This document shows, piece after piece, positions 1-16,128 of a stretch of DNA of 64,000 nt. Origin of the DNA: Haematococcus lacustris (lineage: Eukaryota > Chlorophyta > Chlorophyceae > Chlamydomonadales > Haematococcaceae); assembly GCA_030144725.1 (NCBI GenBank), contig JASKMD010000027.1, positions 3,334,842 to 3,398,841 on the forward strand. The letters run 5' to 3'. The notes under the pieces were generated by a model. It was not told the origin of the DNA, made no database searches, and was given only the letters and a program-made list of their open reading frames with translations. A program made the translations under genes and the position numbers. Position 1 is the first letter of the stretch, and each line of letters opens with the position of its first letter.

Positions 1-126
1 CCCTCTGCCTGCCGCCTGCACTGCCTGCTGCCTGCTGAGCCTGTCCTGCCAGCTGCAGTGCCCCGGCAGGCCCTGGCAGCGATGGGGGGAAAAGGGGGTG
101 GCTGTGAGGTGAGGTGGGGTGCTGAC

Positions 127-2367
127 CTGCTTCTGGTCCAGGGACTCGTAGAAGGGCATGATGACGCTGACGGCGTGGCCGCGGGCAATGCAGGCCTTGC
201 TCAGCCCCGACACCACGTCACCTAGACCTCCCACCTGAGCCCAGGCAGGCGGGTGGCAGGTGGGCAGGCAGGCAGGTGGGCAGGCAGGCGGGCAGGCCGG
301 CAGACTGGCAGGTGGGAGGGTGCCGGCGGTGGGCTGGTGATCCGGAGGTGGGCTGGCAGGCAGGCACAACCTAGGCAGTGTGTCAGGGTGCGGCAGCAGC
401 AGGCAAATGACCCACTCCCCTGCACGTTGACGCGCAGCACATGTCACGCAACCCATCCCCCCTGGGCCCCCCTGCCCCTCCCACCCCCTCCATTCCCCAC
501 AACCGGCTCACTTTGCCGATTCTCCCCTGCGTCCTGCTGGTATCACGCCCCCTGCCCACCTTAGCCCCCCCTGGCCTCCCCTATCCCCCCTGCCCCTCTT
601 GGACCCAACTCCCTCAACCTTGGACTCCCGTAGCTCACCTTGCCAATTGGAGCCAGCTCAGCTGTGATGTGCACCACCTGCAGCGTCCGGGTGTCACGCT
701 CCACAGCCACCCTCACGCTGTCCTGAAGCTGCGGGCAGAGGCCAGGCGGGAGGGGGTCAGGACACGGCGCAAACCCCTCACCACCCCCTCACACCCCCTC
801 ACACCCCCTCACACCCCCTCACACCCCCTCACACCCCCTCACACCCCCTCACACCCCCTCATACAGTGCAGGCAGGGGGGCAGGACACGGAGCAACAGGC
901 CTGAGGGTCAGCTGCCCAGTGTCACAGCCACAGGCCTGACTGCACCCTGACCTGGCCTGGCCTAGCCTGACCCACAGCACCCCAGTCGTGCAGCCGCGGA
1001 TCATCATGCGCCCTCAGCCCTGCCCCCACTGCACCTGCCAGTACTCCAGCCAGCTCTAGATCCCAATCATCGCACACTCTCACACCCCTTACCTCACCCC
1101 AACATCCTTTCTCACACTCACACACCCCACACACACCCACACTCTCACCTCCCCTCATATCCCCCACACCCCCTTCACCCCCTTCAGGACATGCATCATG
1201 CAGCTGCACCCGACCTGCCCCACTAACCCACACACCCAGGGCAGCCCGCCCCCTCCCTACCCTCCCCCCTCGCCCCCCTCCCTGACGCCCTGCAGGGCAG
1301 CACCTGCAGGGGGAAGGGCTGGTGCCGCGGGCTGCGCTCCCAGAACCGCTCCCCTGCTGCCGGCCAGGCGATGCCCTCCGCCAGCAAGGCCTGAACACAG
1401 CGGCAGCACACATGCTCAGATGCGCCTGCTGCTGCACGGCTGACCACACCAGCTGCGTTACACACCCATATCACCCCTTAGGGAGAATAGGGATGCCAGG
1501 CTGAGGGGCTGGGTTTCTAGACTGGTGCTGCTGCCGCTGCTGGCTGCCACTGCTGCTGTCCAGCCAGCCAACTCTGCTGCTGCTGCTATCCTTCCTGCCC
1601 ATCCTGCTGCTGCTAGCGCTGCTGTTCAGCCTGACACCTCCGCTGTCCCCTCCCTGCTGTGGTGTGGCCTTGCTACTGGCTGGATCCCCTGGCTGCTGCC
1701 GCCCCTCCCGCTGCCCCCTTCACCTCCACGTCCGCAGCAGGCAGCGCCGCCAGCGCCGCGATGTCCTGCAGGTTGCTGGGCAGCAGGCGGGGCCGCACCA
1801 GGGCAGCGCCCGCACCCGCACTGGGGGCCGCAGGCGCCGGGGCCGCAGGGCTGGCTGTGGTGACACCCCCTCCAGCCTGCACACCATCAGGGCACATGTG
1901 GCTCAGGGTCTCCCTCCAGCCTGCACTGGGTCATGCTGGGGCTGCACTGGGGCTCATCACAGCCTGCACTGGGGCTCAATCAGGCTGGTCACCAGGCTCT
2001 GTGTGATACACGTGAGGGATGGGTGACATCGCATAATAGTTGGTCTGCTGGGCCCTGTGTGACGGAGTTGGGGCCACCACCTCCAGTTGGTGGTCACATA
2101 AGGCACTACAGTTCAGGGCAGTGCATGTGGACTGTGATGTATGTTGCAACAGGTGTCAAAACTGCCAATGCATGCATAGGCCTGCCTGACTAGGGGGAGC
2201 TCATTGGGTGTGCCTGGCTGTTGCTGCTGGTGATCCTGCTGCTGCTGCTAGCTAGTGAGCTGAAAAGCTCACAGCTGCTGATGCTGCTTTGAGTGCTGCC
2301 AGCTCCTGCTTCAGCGCCTCATTCTCAGCTTGGAGCAACGCCAGCTGAGAGCGCAGCTGCGACACCT
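127..2367 (-). CDS. Starch synthase (GT5 glucosyltransferase, SSIII/IV-like), 5' portion, partial
   Basis: Transfers glucose from ADP-glucose to the growing alpha-1,4-glucan in the plastid. Five phase-consistent minus-strand exons are visible: 2273-2367, 1724-1876, 1304-1390, 639-728 and 127-234. The last two encode VVHITAELAPIGK followed by VGGLGDVVSGLSKA, the ADP-glucose-binding start of the GT5 domain (the KxGGL region), then VSVIMPFYESL. The 2273-2367 exon is a leucine-heptad coiled coil (LRSQLALLQAENEALKQ). A coiled coil before GT5 recalls the SSIV type, but SSIII is possible. Exon 1724-1876 is an Ala/Pro linker; exon 1304-1390 was not recognised. The rest of the catalytic domain lies beyond the left edge. 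One further exon may lie near 2528-2580, but its phase did not fit. The family call is firm; the isoform is uncertain. Confidence 0.82.
779..861. repeat. 10-bp tandem repeat (CACACCCCCT)n
   Basis: About eight copies of a C-rich decamer lie inside an intron of the starch synthase gene, with nothing coding in them. Confidence 0.85.
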
Positions 2368-2891
2368 CTGGCGAAGGTGCAGCACTGCAGCAACAATGCA
2401 GGCATGGGTTACACTGAGGGTTGAAGGTGGGGAGGTGGTTGGTGCAGCTGTGGATGTAAGAGGCAAGACATGGTGGCGAAATAAGGTGCTGTGGGAAGGC
2501 CACCTCCCTGGCCTGCCTGAGTACTCACCTGAGTGAGGGGACTTGCGACACCTCCGACTGCACTTCCAGCGATGAGACCTGCGACGCCGTGCCTCACGCT
2601 GCCAGCGCGCCATGTGCCCTAAAAGGATCGGAACAGATAGGGAACTCACCTGACATCGGCTAACACTCGGGCGCGGCACGTGGGATGCTACGTGATGGAT
2701 ACAGCGTTGCGGGATGCGAAGATGTCGGTGCAGCATTTGCAAGATTTGGGCCCGCCTAGCTAACGCAGACTCCCAATGTGGGTATTGTACGGCTTGCAGC
2801 TCATGACTACGACATCGCGGAGCGTACATCGCACAAGCTTGCACACCACGATGTCACACCCTAGCTCGCCAGTCACCCACTCGCAATTTGA
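2368..2891. other. Unassigned sequence upstream of the starch synthase exons
   Basis: This stretch may hold one more minus-strand starch synthase exon near 2528-2580, which reads like a coiled coil (VSSLEVQSEVSQ) and has a GTGAGT donor. Its reading phase does not join cleanly to the exon at 2273-2367. No other gene is evident up to the microsatellite. Confidence 0.4.
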
Positions 2892-3880
2892 GGGGCAGGG
2901 GCAGGGGCAGGGGCAGGGGCAGGGGCAGGGGCAGGGGCAGGGGCAGGGGCAGGGGCAGGGGCAGGGGCAGGGGCAGGGGCAGGGGCAGGGGCAGGGGCAG
3001 GGGCAGGGGCAGGGGCAGGGGCAGGGGCAGGGGCAGGGGCAGGGGCAGGGGCAGGGGCAGGGGCAGGGGCAGGGGCAGGGGCAGGGGCAGGGGCAGGGGC
3101 AGGGGCAGGGGCAGGGGCAGGGGCAGGGGCAGGGGCAGGGGCAGGGGCAGGGGCAGGGGCAGGGGCAGGGGCAGGGGCAGGGGCAGGGGCAGGGGCAGGG
3201 GCAGGGGCAGGGGCAGGGGCAGGGGCAGGGGCAGGGGCAGGGGCAGGGGCAGGGGCAGGGGCAGGGGCAGGGGCAGGGGCAGGGGCAGGGGCAGGGGCAG
3301 GGGCAGGGGCAGGGGCAGGGGCAGGGGCAGGGGCAGGGGCAGGGGCAGGGGCAGGGGCAGGGGCAGGGGCAGGGGCAGGGGCAGGGGCAGGGGCAGGGGC
3401 AGGGGCAGGGGCAGGGGCAGGGGCAGGGGCAGGGGCAGGGGCAGGGGCAGGGGCAGGGGCAGGGGCAGGGGCAGGGGCAGGGGCAGGGGCAGGGGCAGGG
3501 GCAGGGGCAGGGGCAGGGGCAGGGGCAGGGGCAGGGGCAGGGGCAGGGGCAGGGGCAGGGGCAGGGGCAGGGGCAGGGGCAGGGGCAGGGGCAGGGGCAG
3601 GGGCAGGGGCAGGGGCAGGGGCAGGGGCAGGGGCAGGGGCAGGGGCAGGGGCAGGGGCAGGGGCAGGGGCAGGGGCAGGGGCAGGGGCAGGGGCAGGGGC
3701 AGGGGCAGGGGCAGGGGCAGGGGCAGGGGCAGGGGCAGGGGCAGGGGCAGGGGCAGGGGCAGGGGCAGGGGCAGGGGCAGGGGCAGGGGCAGGGGCAGGG
3801 GCAGGGGCAGGGGCAGGGGCAGGGGCAGGGGCAGGGGCAGGGGCAGGGGCAGGGGCAGGGGCAGGGGCAGGGGCAGGGGT
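2892..3880. repeat. Giant hexanucleotide microsatellite (GGGGCA)n, about 165 copies
   Basis: About 990 bp of virtually uninterrupted GGGGCA units. All frames are open through it only because the unit has no stop codon (Gly-Gln, Gly-Arg or Pro-Leu dipeptides), so the long apparent proteins are artefacts. The G-strand has a run of four Gs every six bases, a strong quadruplex-forming pattern. Confidence 0.97.
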
Positions 3881-4195
3881 TCAGGTATAATCAGTTGCCT
3901 GCAGGAAGACAACGGAGTCATGTCCTCCACCCTTTATCCAGGGCTTCCAGGCTTCCAGGCTCAGGGCTTCCAGGCTTCAGAGAACTAGTCTCGAGGGCAG
4001 GGGGGCCCCAGCCATATAGCCCGATGCCCCAAAGCCTCATAGCCTTCACTGAGGGTTTCACTGAGGGTTCGGGGAATCAGGTTTGTGCATTGCAATTTGC
4101 AACATTCGGCGCTGTGAAGGCATTAGGGTTCGGGTTGCTTGGGGAGGTTCGAGTAGCATCAGCATCAGGGCGAGGCCACGACGTCTGCGGAGGCC

Positions 4196-5943
4196 ATGAG
4201 CGGCATCAAGACGCTGTGCACGCAGCCTGGGACGCTGCTCGACAGTCGAGGTTTGATCGCGGACTGCGGCGACTACGCGGCGGTGTGCTGCGTGAAAAGC
4301 ATAGGGGGTCCCTGGGTCGTCAAGCGCTCCAAGACTGGCAAGGGTTTCGCGATACTGCTGAGGTGCGGCTGGAGTGGAGTGTCCGTGCTCAGCAACTCTG
4401 TCGCTGCCGCGATGATGCGGGGTGCGGGGTGCGGACATACTCTCGACGGCGAGCATGCGCAGGCCCCATGCCTCAACACGGCGCAATGATACTCAGCCCA
4501 CACAGCAGCTGGCACAAACAACATTGTCCAGTCCACATCATGAGCCTGGTGCAGTCACACCTGCACCGAGTGCACCTGTACCAAGTCCCTTGCCCTGGCA
4601 GCAGCAGCCCCAGCCCGCCTTCTGGATGCGTGCAGGCTGGACTACACGCCGTCCGCCTTTGCCGCAGCACGCAATAGGCTATGGATTGCCAAACAGGACA
4701 CCATCTTAGAGCATATGGTGGGAGAGGACGATACCCGGAGCCTAAACCCCACGAGGGCGATGGTGGTTTACACGCCTGGTCGTGGGCCTGGCACAGCGGC
4801 ACAGCCAGCCACCAGCCTCACAGCCAACACCTGTCAGCTGGGGCGGCAGCACCGCATGTCAGGCTGTGTGGTCTACATGCAGGACTGCCCCGCTGCAGGG
4901 TTAGTGACTGGGCAGGGTTAGGGTTAGGGTTAGGGTTAGGGTTAGGGTTAGGGTTAGGGTTAGGGTTAGGGTTAGGGTTAGGGTTAGGGTTCTGCTGCAG
5001 GGTGGGTGTAGGGGATTAGTGGGCAGAGTTGAGGGACTCGCAGGGTTGAGCGGGTGGGGACTGGCGGAGGGAGGGAGGGAGCCTGCTGCCCCGCCCTGTC
5101 CTGTACCTTAGCTGTGTGTCCTGTGGCTAGCTCTTCCCAGCTGGGCCCCCTCACCCTTGGCTGTGGCACCAGGCTGTGTCCCCTTCTCCTTCCCCCACTC
5201 CACTCCCCTCCACATCTGGCCTCACTCCACTGACTCTCTCCTCCTGCCCTGCCTGCAGGCTGTACATCATCACGCAGGAGGGTGGCCTGCACCTGCTGGA
5301 CTTGCACAGTGGCTCCTGCAAGCAGCTGGCTGAGCAGGTGCAGCCCAGCAGCGGACTGGCAGTGCTGCGTACCAGCGTCCTGTTCATCAGCCAGGGTGGC
5401 GACATATGTGCCCTGGACATAGCATCCCACGAGGTCAGGGTGGTGGGCACAGACAAGGTCATGGCTGGTCAGTTTGCACGCCAGGCTGCTGGCCGCTCGC
5501 TGGCCCTGCTGATGGTGCCAAGACCTCTCTCTGGAAAGCAGAATGGTCCAGGCACACCGGGGACAGCACTTGCACCCGGCCTTTACTCCTGCAATGAAGG
5601 GGGCCAGCTCAGCCTGTTGGGCCCCTGCCCCATGCAACAGCTGTCCAGCAACCTGGCAGTGACGGTGCAGAGGGCTGTGCTGCTCCTCACCCAAGCCCCG
5701 GGCGCTGCCACCCACCAGCTGTGTAGCCTGCCTGCCAGCAGCTTGGATGACTGGGGCGAGATTAACTGGCTGCCGCTTATTGTGGCCTTGGGCGCAGCAC
5801 TAGTGATCATGGTGCGGGTGGCGAATTTGCTGGGGATGCTGCCATCATGGGTGTCTGTCATCAAGTGGCTGAAGTCGCTGTGGCAGTGGGTGGAGTCACT
5901 GGACCAGTGGCTGGCCTCGCTGGAGGCCTCGCTGGAGGCTTAG
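4196..5943 (+). CDS. Propeller-like, C-terminally membrane-anchored protein, copy A
   Basis: Function unknown. Three exons, 4196-4362, 4636-4899 and 5259-5943, give 371 aa in consistent phase. Exon 1 encodes a short Cys-containing domain (LCTQPGTLLDSRG, VCCVKS, WVVKRSKTGKGF). Exons 2-3 encode propeller-blade-like repeats (LWIAKQ; LYIITQEGGLHLLDL; VLFISQGGDICALDI; LYSCNEGGQLSLLG). A hydrophobic segment (LPLIVALGAALVIMV) near residue 315 is followed by a Trp-rich amphipathic tail. Copy B downstream has the same exon layout and the same phases. The second intron (4900-5258) holds a telomere-like array. Blade identity is inferred from spacing only. Confidence 0.65.
4915..4990. repeat. Interstitial telomeric repeat (GGGTTA)n
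   Basis: About 12.7 perfect GGGTTA (TTAGGG) units begin 15 bp after the exon-2 donor of copy A. The six-base human-type unit is a taxonomic clue among green algae. Confidence 0.97.
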
Positions 5944-6309
5944 AACACAGGGCCATGGCCCCTACCCACAGTTGCCATCCACCTCACCCAACCTCACCCC
6001 ACTTTGCCCTCCCACTGCCTGCCTGCATCAGGCCAACTTGATTGTCAGCGCACAAGAGCGCAAACAGAGGCAATGCCAGAGTACGTACGTAGAGTACACA
6101 GAAGCAAGCCAGCGCTTGCTTGGCATTACCATGAATAGTTGCTCTGCACTGCATTAGCATGAATTGGAGCCATGCTTGATTTGGGCCAATCCTTGTTGAC
6201 GTTCAACCGTCAATTGAATCAGCCAAAACTAGATTACTCCTCAATGAGATAGGATTCACGGAAGGAGTTCAAGGGAATTGGTTTGGCTGCGCGTGTCGCG
6301 TGCGCCGCT

Positions 6310-7742
6310 ATGGGTGACATCCAGACGATGTGCACGCAGCCCGGGACGCTTATAGAATGTCGGGGGTTGTTCGCGGATTGTGACCTCCGCGACTTCGTAG
6401 CTTTATGCTGCGTAAAGGAGGCTGCGGAGGGCTGGGTCGTCAAGCGCTACAAGTCTGGCGAGGGCTTCGTGACATTGAAGAGGTGCGTGCTCGCCGAGGC
6501 TGCGGCGGCAGATGATGCAGCGATGATGAGGCAGCGCGAATGCAGCAGCGGATGCAGCAGCGGAGATGCGACAGCGAATGTGGCGGTCCGTCGCAGAGCC
6601 TCCCCTATTCAGCCCGTCACCTGGTTGCTTGCAGGCTCGACTTCGTGCCGTCTGCCTTCGCCGCAGCACAAGATACATTTTGGGTCGCCAAGCAGGGAGC
6701 AGTGTCTGAGCACATTCTTTGGGACCACCGTCGGGCATGGATACTGGGATTATGCAAGGCTGGGCAAAAGCATTTTGGCGAATACCACGTACCAGGCCCT
6801 GTGGTCTACATGCACAGCAACTTCAGCTGTAATGCCAGATACAAGTAAGTGCAGATATAGATTGCGCCCCACACCACCCTGCCATGCCACGTTACATCCT
6901 TGGCCTGCCCACCCCCTGCTCACACCGAACCCCAGTGCTTTTAGTCCCTGTCTGTGGTACCCAGCTCTTCCCTGCTGTGGCCCCCTCTTCCCCTGGCTGT
7001 GGTACCCAGCTGTGGGCCCCTCTCCCCCTGGCCCTGCTCCTCCCTCCTTCACTCCTGGCCTCACTCCACTGGCTCCTGGCCCCTCTCCTCCTGCCCTGCC
7101 TACAGGCTGTACATCACCACGCAGGAGGGTGGCCTGCACCTGCTGGACTTGCGCAGTGGCACCTGCAAGCAGCTGGCTGAGCAAGTGCAGCCCAGCAGCA
7201 AGCTGGCAGTGCTGCAGACCAGCGTCCTGTTCATCAGCCAGGAGGGCTACATATGTGCCTACAATGAGGCACGCCATGAGGTCAAGGTGGTGGGCACAGA
7301 CAAGGTCATGACTGGCCAGTTTGTGAACCAGGCTGCTGGAATGGGCCTATCCCTGCTGCTGGTGACAGCATCTGATCCTGTTCAGCCGAATGAGCCAGAC
7401 TTACGGGGGGCAGCGCTCACCCCGGGCTTCTACACCTGCAATGAGGAGGGCCAGCTGTGCTGGGTGGCCCCCCTGCCTACGCAAGAGCCATCAAGCAACC
7501 TGGTGGTGACTGAGCGCTGGGGGGTTATGTTCCTGGCTCAAGCCCCGCACGGTGGCAACTACTACCAGCTGCAGCGCTTGCCTGTACACAGCTTCAGCAG
7601 CTGGCATGTGTGGATCTGGTTGTACAGGTTTACATGGCCACCGGAGCCTTTGACACTGATAGCATTGTCCACAATTTGCTGCCTGCCTGTCTGGATTGCA
7701 TGGCTGCTATGCGTGGCTACGCGTAGCACTTCCAGCTCATAG
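6310..7742 (+). CDS. Propeller-like, membrane-anchored protein, copy B
   Basis: Function unknown; tandem paralogue of copy A. Exons 6310-6482, 6635-6844 and 7106-7742 give 339 aa in consistent phase. Shared landmarks are MCTQPGTL, WVVKRYKSGEGF, DFVPSAFAAAQDTFWVAKQ, VVYMHSN, LYITTQEGGLHLLDL, VLFISQEGYICAYN and FYTCNEEGQL. The C-terminus ends in a hydrophobic stretch (LTLIALSTICCLPVWIAWLL), so membrane anchoring is probable. A TGTAA motif lies 73 bp after the stop. Exon 2 differs most between the copies; exon 3 is nearly collinear. The Cys-containing N-terminal module and propeller suggest protein or ligand binding, but no catalytic motif is seen. Confidence 0.66.
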
Positions 7743-7815
7743 CTCTCTTCCTCAGCACGCCCTAGGAAGGGGAGGCCAAGGGGCCCAGGAGCCCCACGGC
7801 TGACGGCATCAGCTG

Positions 7816-7820
7816 TGTAA
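7816..7820 (+). terminator. TGTAA polyadenylation-type signal after copy B
   Basis: TGTAA 73 bp after the copy B stop codon. TGTAA is the usual polyadenylation signal in volvocine and related green algae. Confidence 0.45.
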
Positions 7821-7989
7821 TCATCACATCACATGGCCGCCACAGCCCAAGGACAGGTCACATTCGTAAGACGGTCCTGCCTGGCATTCCAGGTTCTTGG
7901 CCGGGTTCATGACACTCGGCGAGTTCTAGGAAGGCTTCAGCAACAGCATGGCCAGCCAACCAGGTTGTTCCTCAAACTCAGGTCATGGT

Positions 7990-8390
7990 TGGCAGCTTGC
8001 ACGCCTGACCCCTGGCCGGACGCTGGCCCTGCTGCTGCAAGACACCTTTGTGGGAAGCACTATGGGCCAGGCACATTTACCATGAACCATGAACCAGGTT
8101 ATCCCTGATCTGTGCGACAGCCGTCCAGCAACCCGGCAGTGACAGTAGAGCGTAGAGCGTTGTGCTGCTCCTGCCCCAGTCGCAGGCGCTGCCGCACACC
8201 AGCTGTGCCACCTGCCAGCATCTTGGACAACTGGGGCGAGACTGACTGCATACCTGGTAGCCGCATTGTGCATAGCACCAGTGCTGGTGGTTCGGGTGGC
8301 GTAGGGGGAGCAGAGTTGAGAAGGGTGGTGTGGGTCATGGAGTGGCTGGGGATGCCGGAGGTCTTGGTGATGGAGGCCTCACTACTACTC
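7990..8390 (+). pseudogene. Decayed 3'-exon copy C of the propeller family
   Basis: The sequence follows the third exon of copies A and B (stretches such as CCAGCAACCCGGCAGTGACA and CTTGGACAACTGGGGCGAGA), but reading frames are broken by indels and no upstream exons are present. A downstream segment (about 8600-8840) is shared with the region after copy D, so whole units were duplicated. Confidence 0.75.
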
Positions 8391-8989
8391 TACCTTCCGC
8401 AGCTGGCCAGCAGATCCGCCCTTGATTCGTGCTATACAGGACTGCTCAGTGTTTTACAATGCTGCACATTACTGCATGCGAGCTGCTTTGCTCGATGCTT
8501 TGGGTATTGGCCACCTTGTTTTTTGGGTATTGGCCACCTTTGCCTTGTGTGCGCGATATCATGCCGTAAAGAGCCTATATACCTGGTGGGGCCTGGTGGG
8601 GCCTAAAACAGTTGCCAGGTCATCGACACTGAATCCATCGGGGCCAATACTGAGTCGTTCGCGGTCAAGCATCGCCTGCCTTGTGTATCTGTGTGTCTGA
8701 GTGAAATGGCTGCCATAACGGTTTGGTGGCCATGGGACCCAACTTCAGTGCAGTGACCGTCTCCGAGTGTTTGCAGCTGCCGATGGGCCGGTCGCAGCGA
8801 GGCCCGCATGGATAGAAACCACATGAGATTGAACGCTGTCTTTAATCACCTGACCCCTACCCCGTGTCTCGCGCTGGTTCAGGCAACGTTGACTTTCAAG
8901 TTCCGTCATGCCCCACCCCGCCAGTACGCAACCCTCCGTCGAAACAGGCACCCTATCGATCGACGGCCTGTGCCAAGCACAATGAGCAC

Positions 8990-9232
8990 CCGGCCTGTAC
9001 TCCTGCGATGAAGGGAGCCAGCTCAGGCTGTTGGGCCTCAACAGCTGTCCAGCAACCTGGCAGTAACGGTGCAGAGGGCTGTGCTGCTCCTCACCCAAGC
9101 CCCGGGCGCTGCCACCCACCAGCTGTGTTGCCTGCCTGCCAGCAGCTTGGATAACTGGGGCGAGATTAACTGGCTGCCGCTTATTGTGGCCTTGTGCGTA
9201 GCACCAGTGCTGGTGGTGCGGGTGGCGTAGGG
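8990..9232 (+). pseudogene. Decayed 3'-exon copy D of the propeller family
   Basis: Nearly identical to copy A over the last part of exon 3 (GLYSCDEGSQLRLLG-like start, then SSLDNWGEINWLPLIVAL), but it has deletions and no start. Its downstream flank, about 9400-9640, resembles 8600-8840 after copy C (shared GTTGCCAGGTCATC, GCAGTGACCGTCTCCGA and GGCGAGGCCCGCATG). The duplicated unit is therefore about 0.8 kb. Confidence 0.78.
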
Positions 9233-9640
9233 GGAGCAGAGTTGAGAAGGGTGGTGTGACTATGGATGTCTTGGTGATGGAGGCCTCCCTAGTACTCCCG
9301 CACCTCGCCAGCGGATCTGCCCCCGATTTGTGCTTATAGGGCCATTATTGCATATGAGCTGTCCTGCACAGTGCTTTGACAAGTGGGTGTTGGCTTGATA
9401 TTGACATAGTTGCCAGGTCATCAATACTGCGTCAGTCGGGTTCAGTACTGAGTTGTCGCGGTCGAGCATCACCTACTAGCTGCAGTTTTGTGTATCTGCA
9501 TGCGTGAAGTAGTGGCTGTCATGACAACTTCACTGCAGTGACCGTCTCCGACGAATGTTTGCAGCTGCCACTGGGCCAGCTTAGACGCGGCGAGGCCCGC
9601 ATGTATAAACCACATGAATCCGAACGCCACATCCGAATGG

Positions 9641-10387
9641 CTCTGGCAACGTATGCAGCCCTCCCGCGTTGACAAGCACCTTATCGACTGACGGTTTATG
9701 CGGCGTGAGCCTTATCATCTTCAAACCACATGGAGTTCTCGGTCCTGAGTGTCCCTTGGCAGCCACGCCCCACTCCAGCCTGGTACCCCATTGCCAGCCT
9801 AGCACCCTAACCTTGCTCCACCTCAGCTGCAGAGCCTTAGCCGAGGCTGCACCCCAGGGGATCTGCAGCTGGGATCAGCCTGGCTCACAAAGTGACAGGC
9901 CTGCCCTGCCCTGCATCGCCCTACCCAGCCTGGCAACGAGGGGGGGAGGGGGGGATCAGCACTGCGTGGAGGCAGCGCCATCCCCTGCATGCCGTCTGGC
10001 GAACTGCCCGGCAGCACAATGGCGAGGGGCCCGAGAAGGGCCTAGGGCCGCGACCCCCCAAGGCCTGCAGCGCACTGCACTGCCTGGCTGCTGCTGCAGG
10101 CTGCGCCCTACTGCCCCACTGCCAGCCCCAACATGGAGGAGGCTCGGCAAACAGGAGGAGCTGGGGAGGGTTTGGGGCTGGTGCAGTGCTGGAAGCTGTG
10201 GGTGCGGGGAGGGGAAGCTGCAGCTGCCTGGCAAACAGAGCTGGGAGGGCCTGGGGCTGGGTGCAGGGAGGGGAGCAGGGAAGGGAAGCTGCAGCTGCCT
10301 GGCGGGCTGCATGGCTGCATGGCTGCTGCTGCTGTTGGGAGGGAGGGGGGCCCCTGCCACCTCCACCTCTACCCCGCCTGCTGCAAG
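9641..10387. other. No confident gene
   Basis: GC-rich intergenic sequence with CTG and purine-rich runs. Open frames here have no splice-consistent extension or recognisable motif. It probably contains the 3' flank of the CK2 alpha gene. Confidence 0.5.
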
Positions 10388-10392
10388 TTACA
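10388..10392 (-). terminator. TGTAA polyadenylation-type signal of the CK2 alpha gene
   Basis: TGTAA on the minus strand about 105 bp beyond the CK2 alpha stop codon, a plausible distance for an algal 3' end. Confidence 0.4.
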
Positions 10393-10497
10393 GTCGGCAA
10401 GGGGGGCTGAGGCAGTGCTCAGAGACCGGGCCACTCCCTGCCAGCTGCCCGGTCACCTGCCTGCCTGCCTGCCTGCCTGGCTGGTGCATGCGGTGTG

Positions 10498-15804
<5,307 letters not shown>

Positions 15805-16128
15805 CGTGGCTTCAGAGCCTCCTCCTCCTGGGCCCCGGGGGCGGGTCCCAATATTTTTGGCCAAGCTCTCTGCCTGCGCCTTGATGCGCTTCAGCCACGG
15901 AGGCTGCCACTGCGCTAGTACCTGCCGGGCCAGGGCGATTGGGGGACGCCGAGGCAGCCACACGGCAACAGAGCTCTAGCGGCTCAGCGAATGTTCTTTC
16001 TTTCAACGTGGCCTAGCGCAACCTGAAGCCCTACAACCTCATTACTCCTGATTTCCGGTGGTTGGGGTGGTTGGCGATGCCCGATTTCCCAATTGGAGAA
16101 ACTGGTCGCATTGTCCCGCACAATCACT
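15805..16128. promoter_or_regulatory. Shared divergent promoter region, CK2 alpha / F-box-LRR gene
   Basis: The start codons of two oppositely oriented genes are 324 bp apart, so both 5' UTRs and promoters must share this segment. No TATA box is obvious. Part of the CK2 side is open reading frame, probably 5' UTR. Confidence 0.5.

Noticed and set aside
2776..4677. 633-codon plus frame and matching minus frames through the GGGGCA array
   Set aside because: The unit lacks stops in all frames, so Gly-Gln, Gly-Arg and Pro-Leu proteins appear automatically; flanking frames belong to other exons.
15805..15963. Extended CK2 alpha N-terminus (plastid-type leader)
   Set aside because: The frame is open and contains LAKNIG, as in plant leaders, but there is no ATG before an upstream stop; kept as probable 5' UTR unless an upstream exon is shown.
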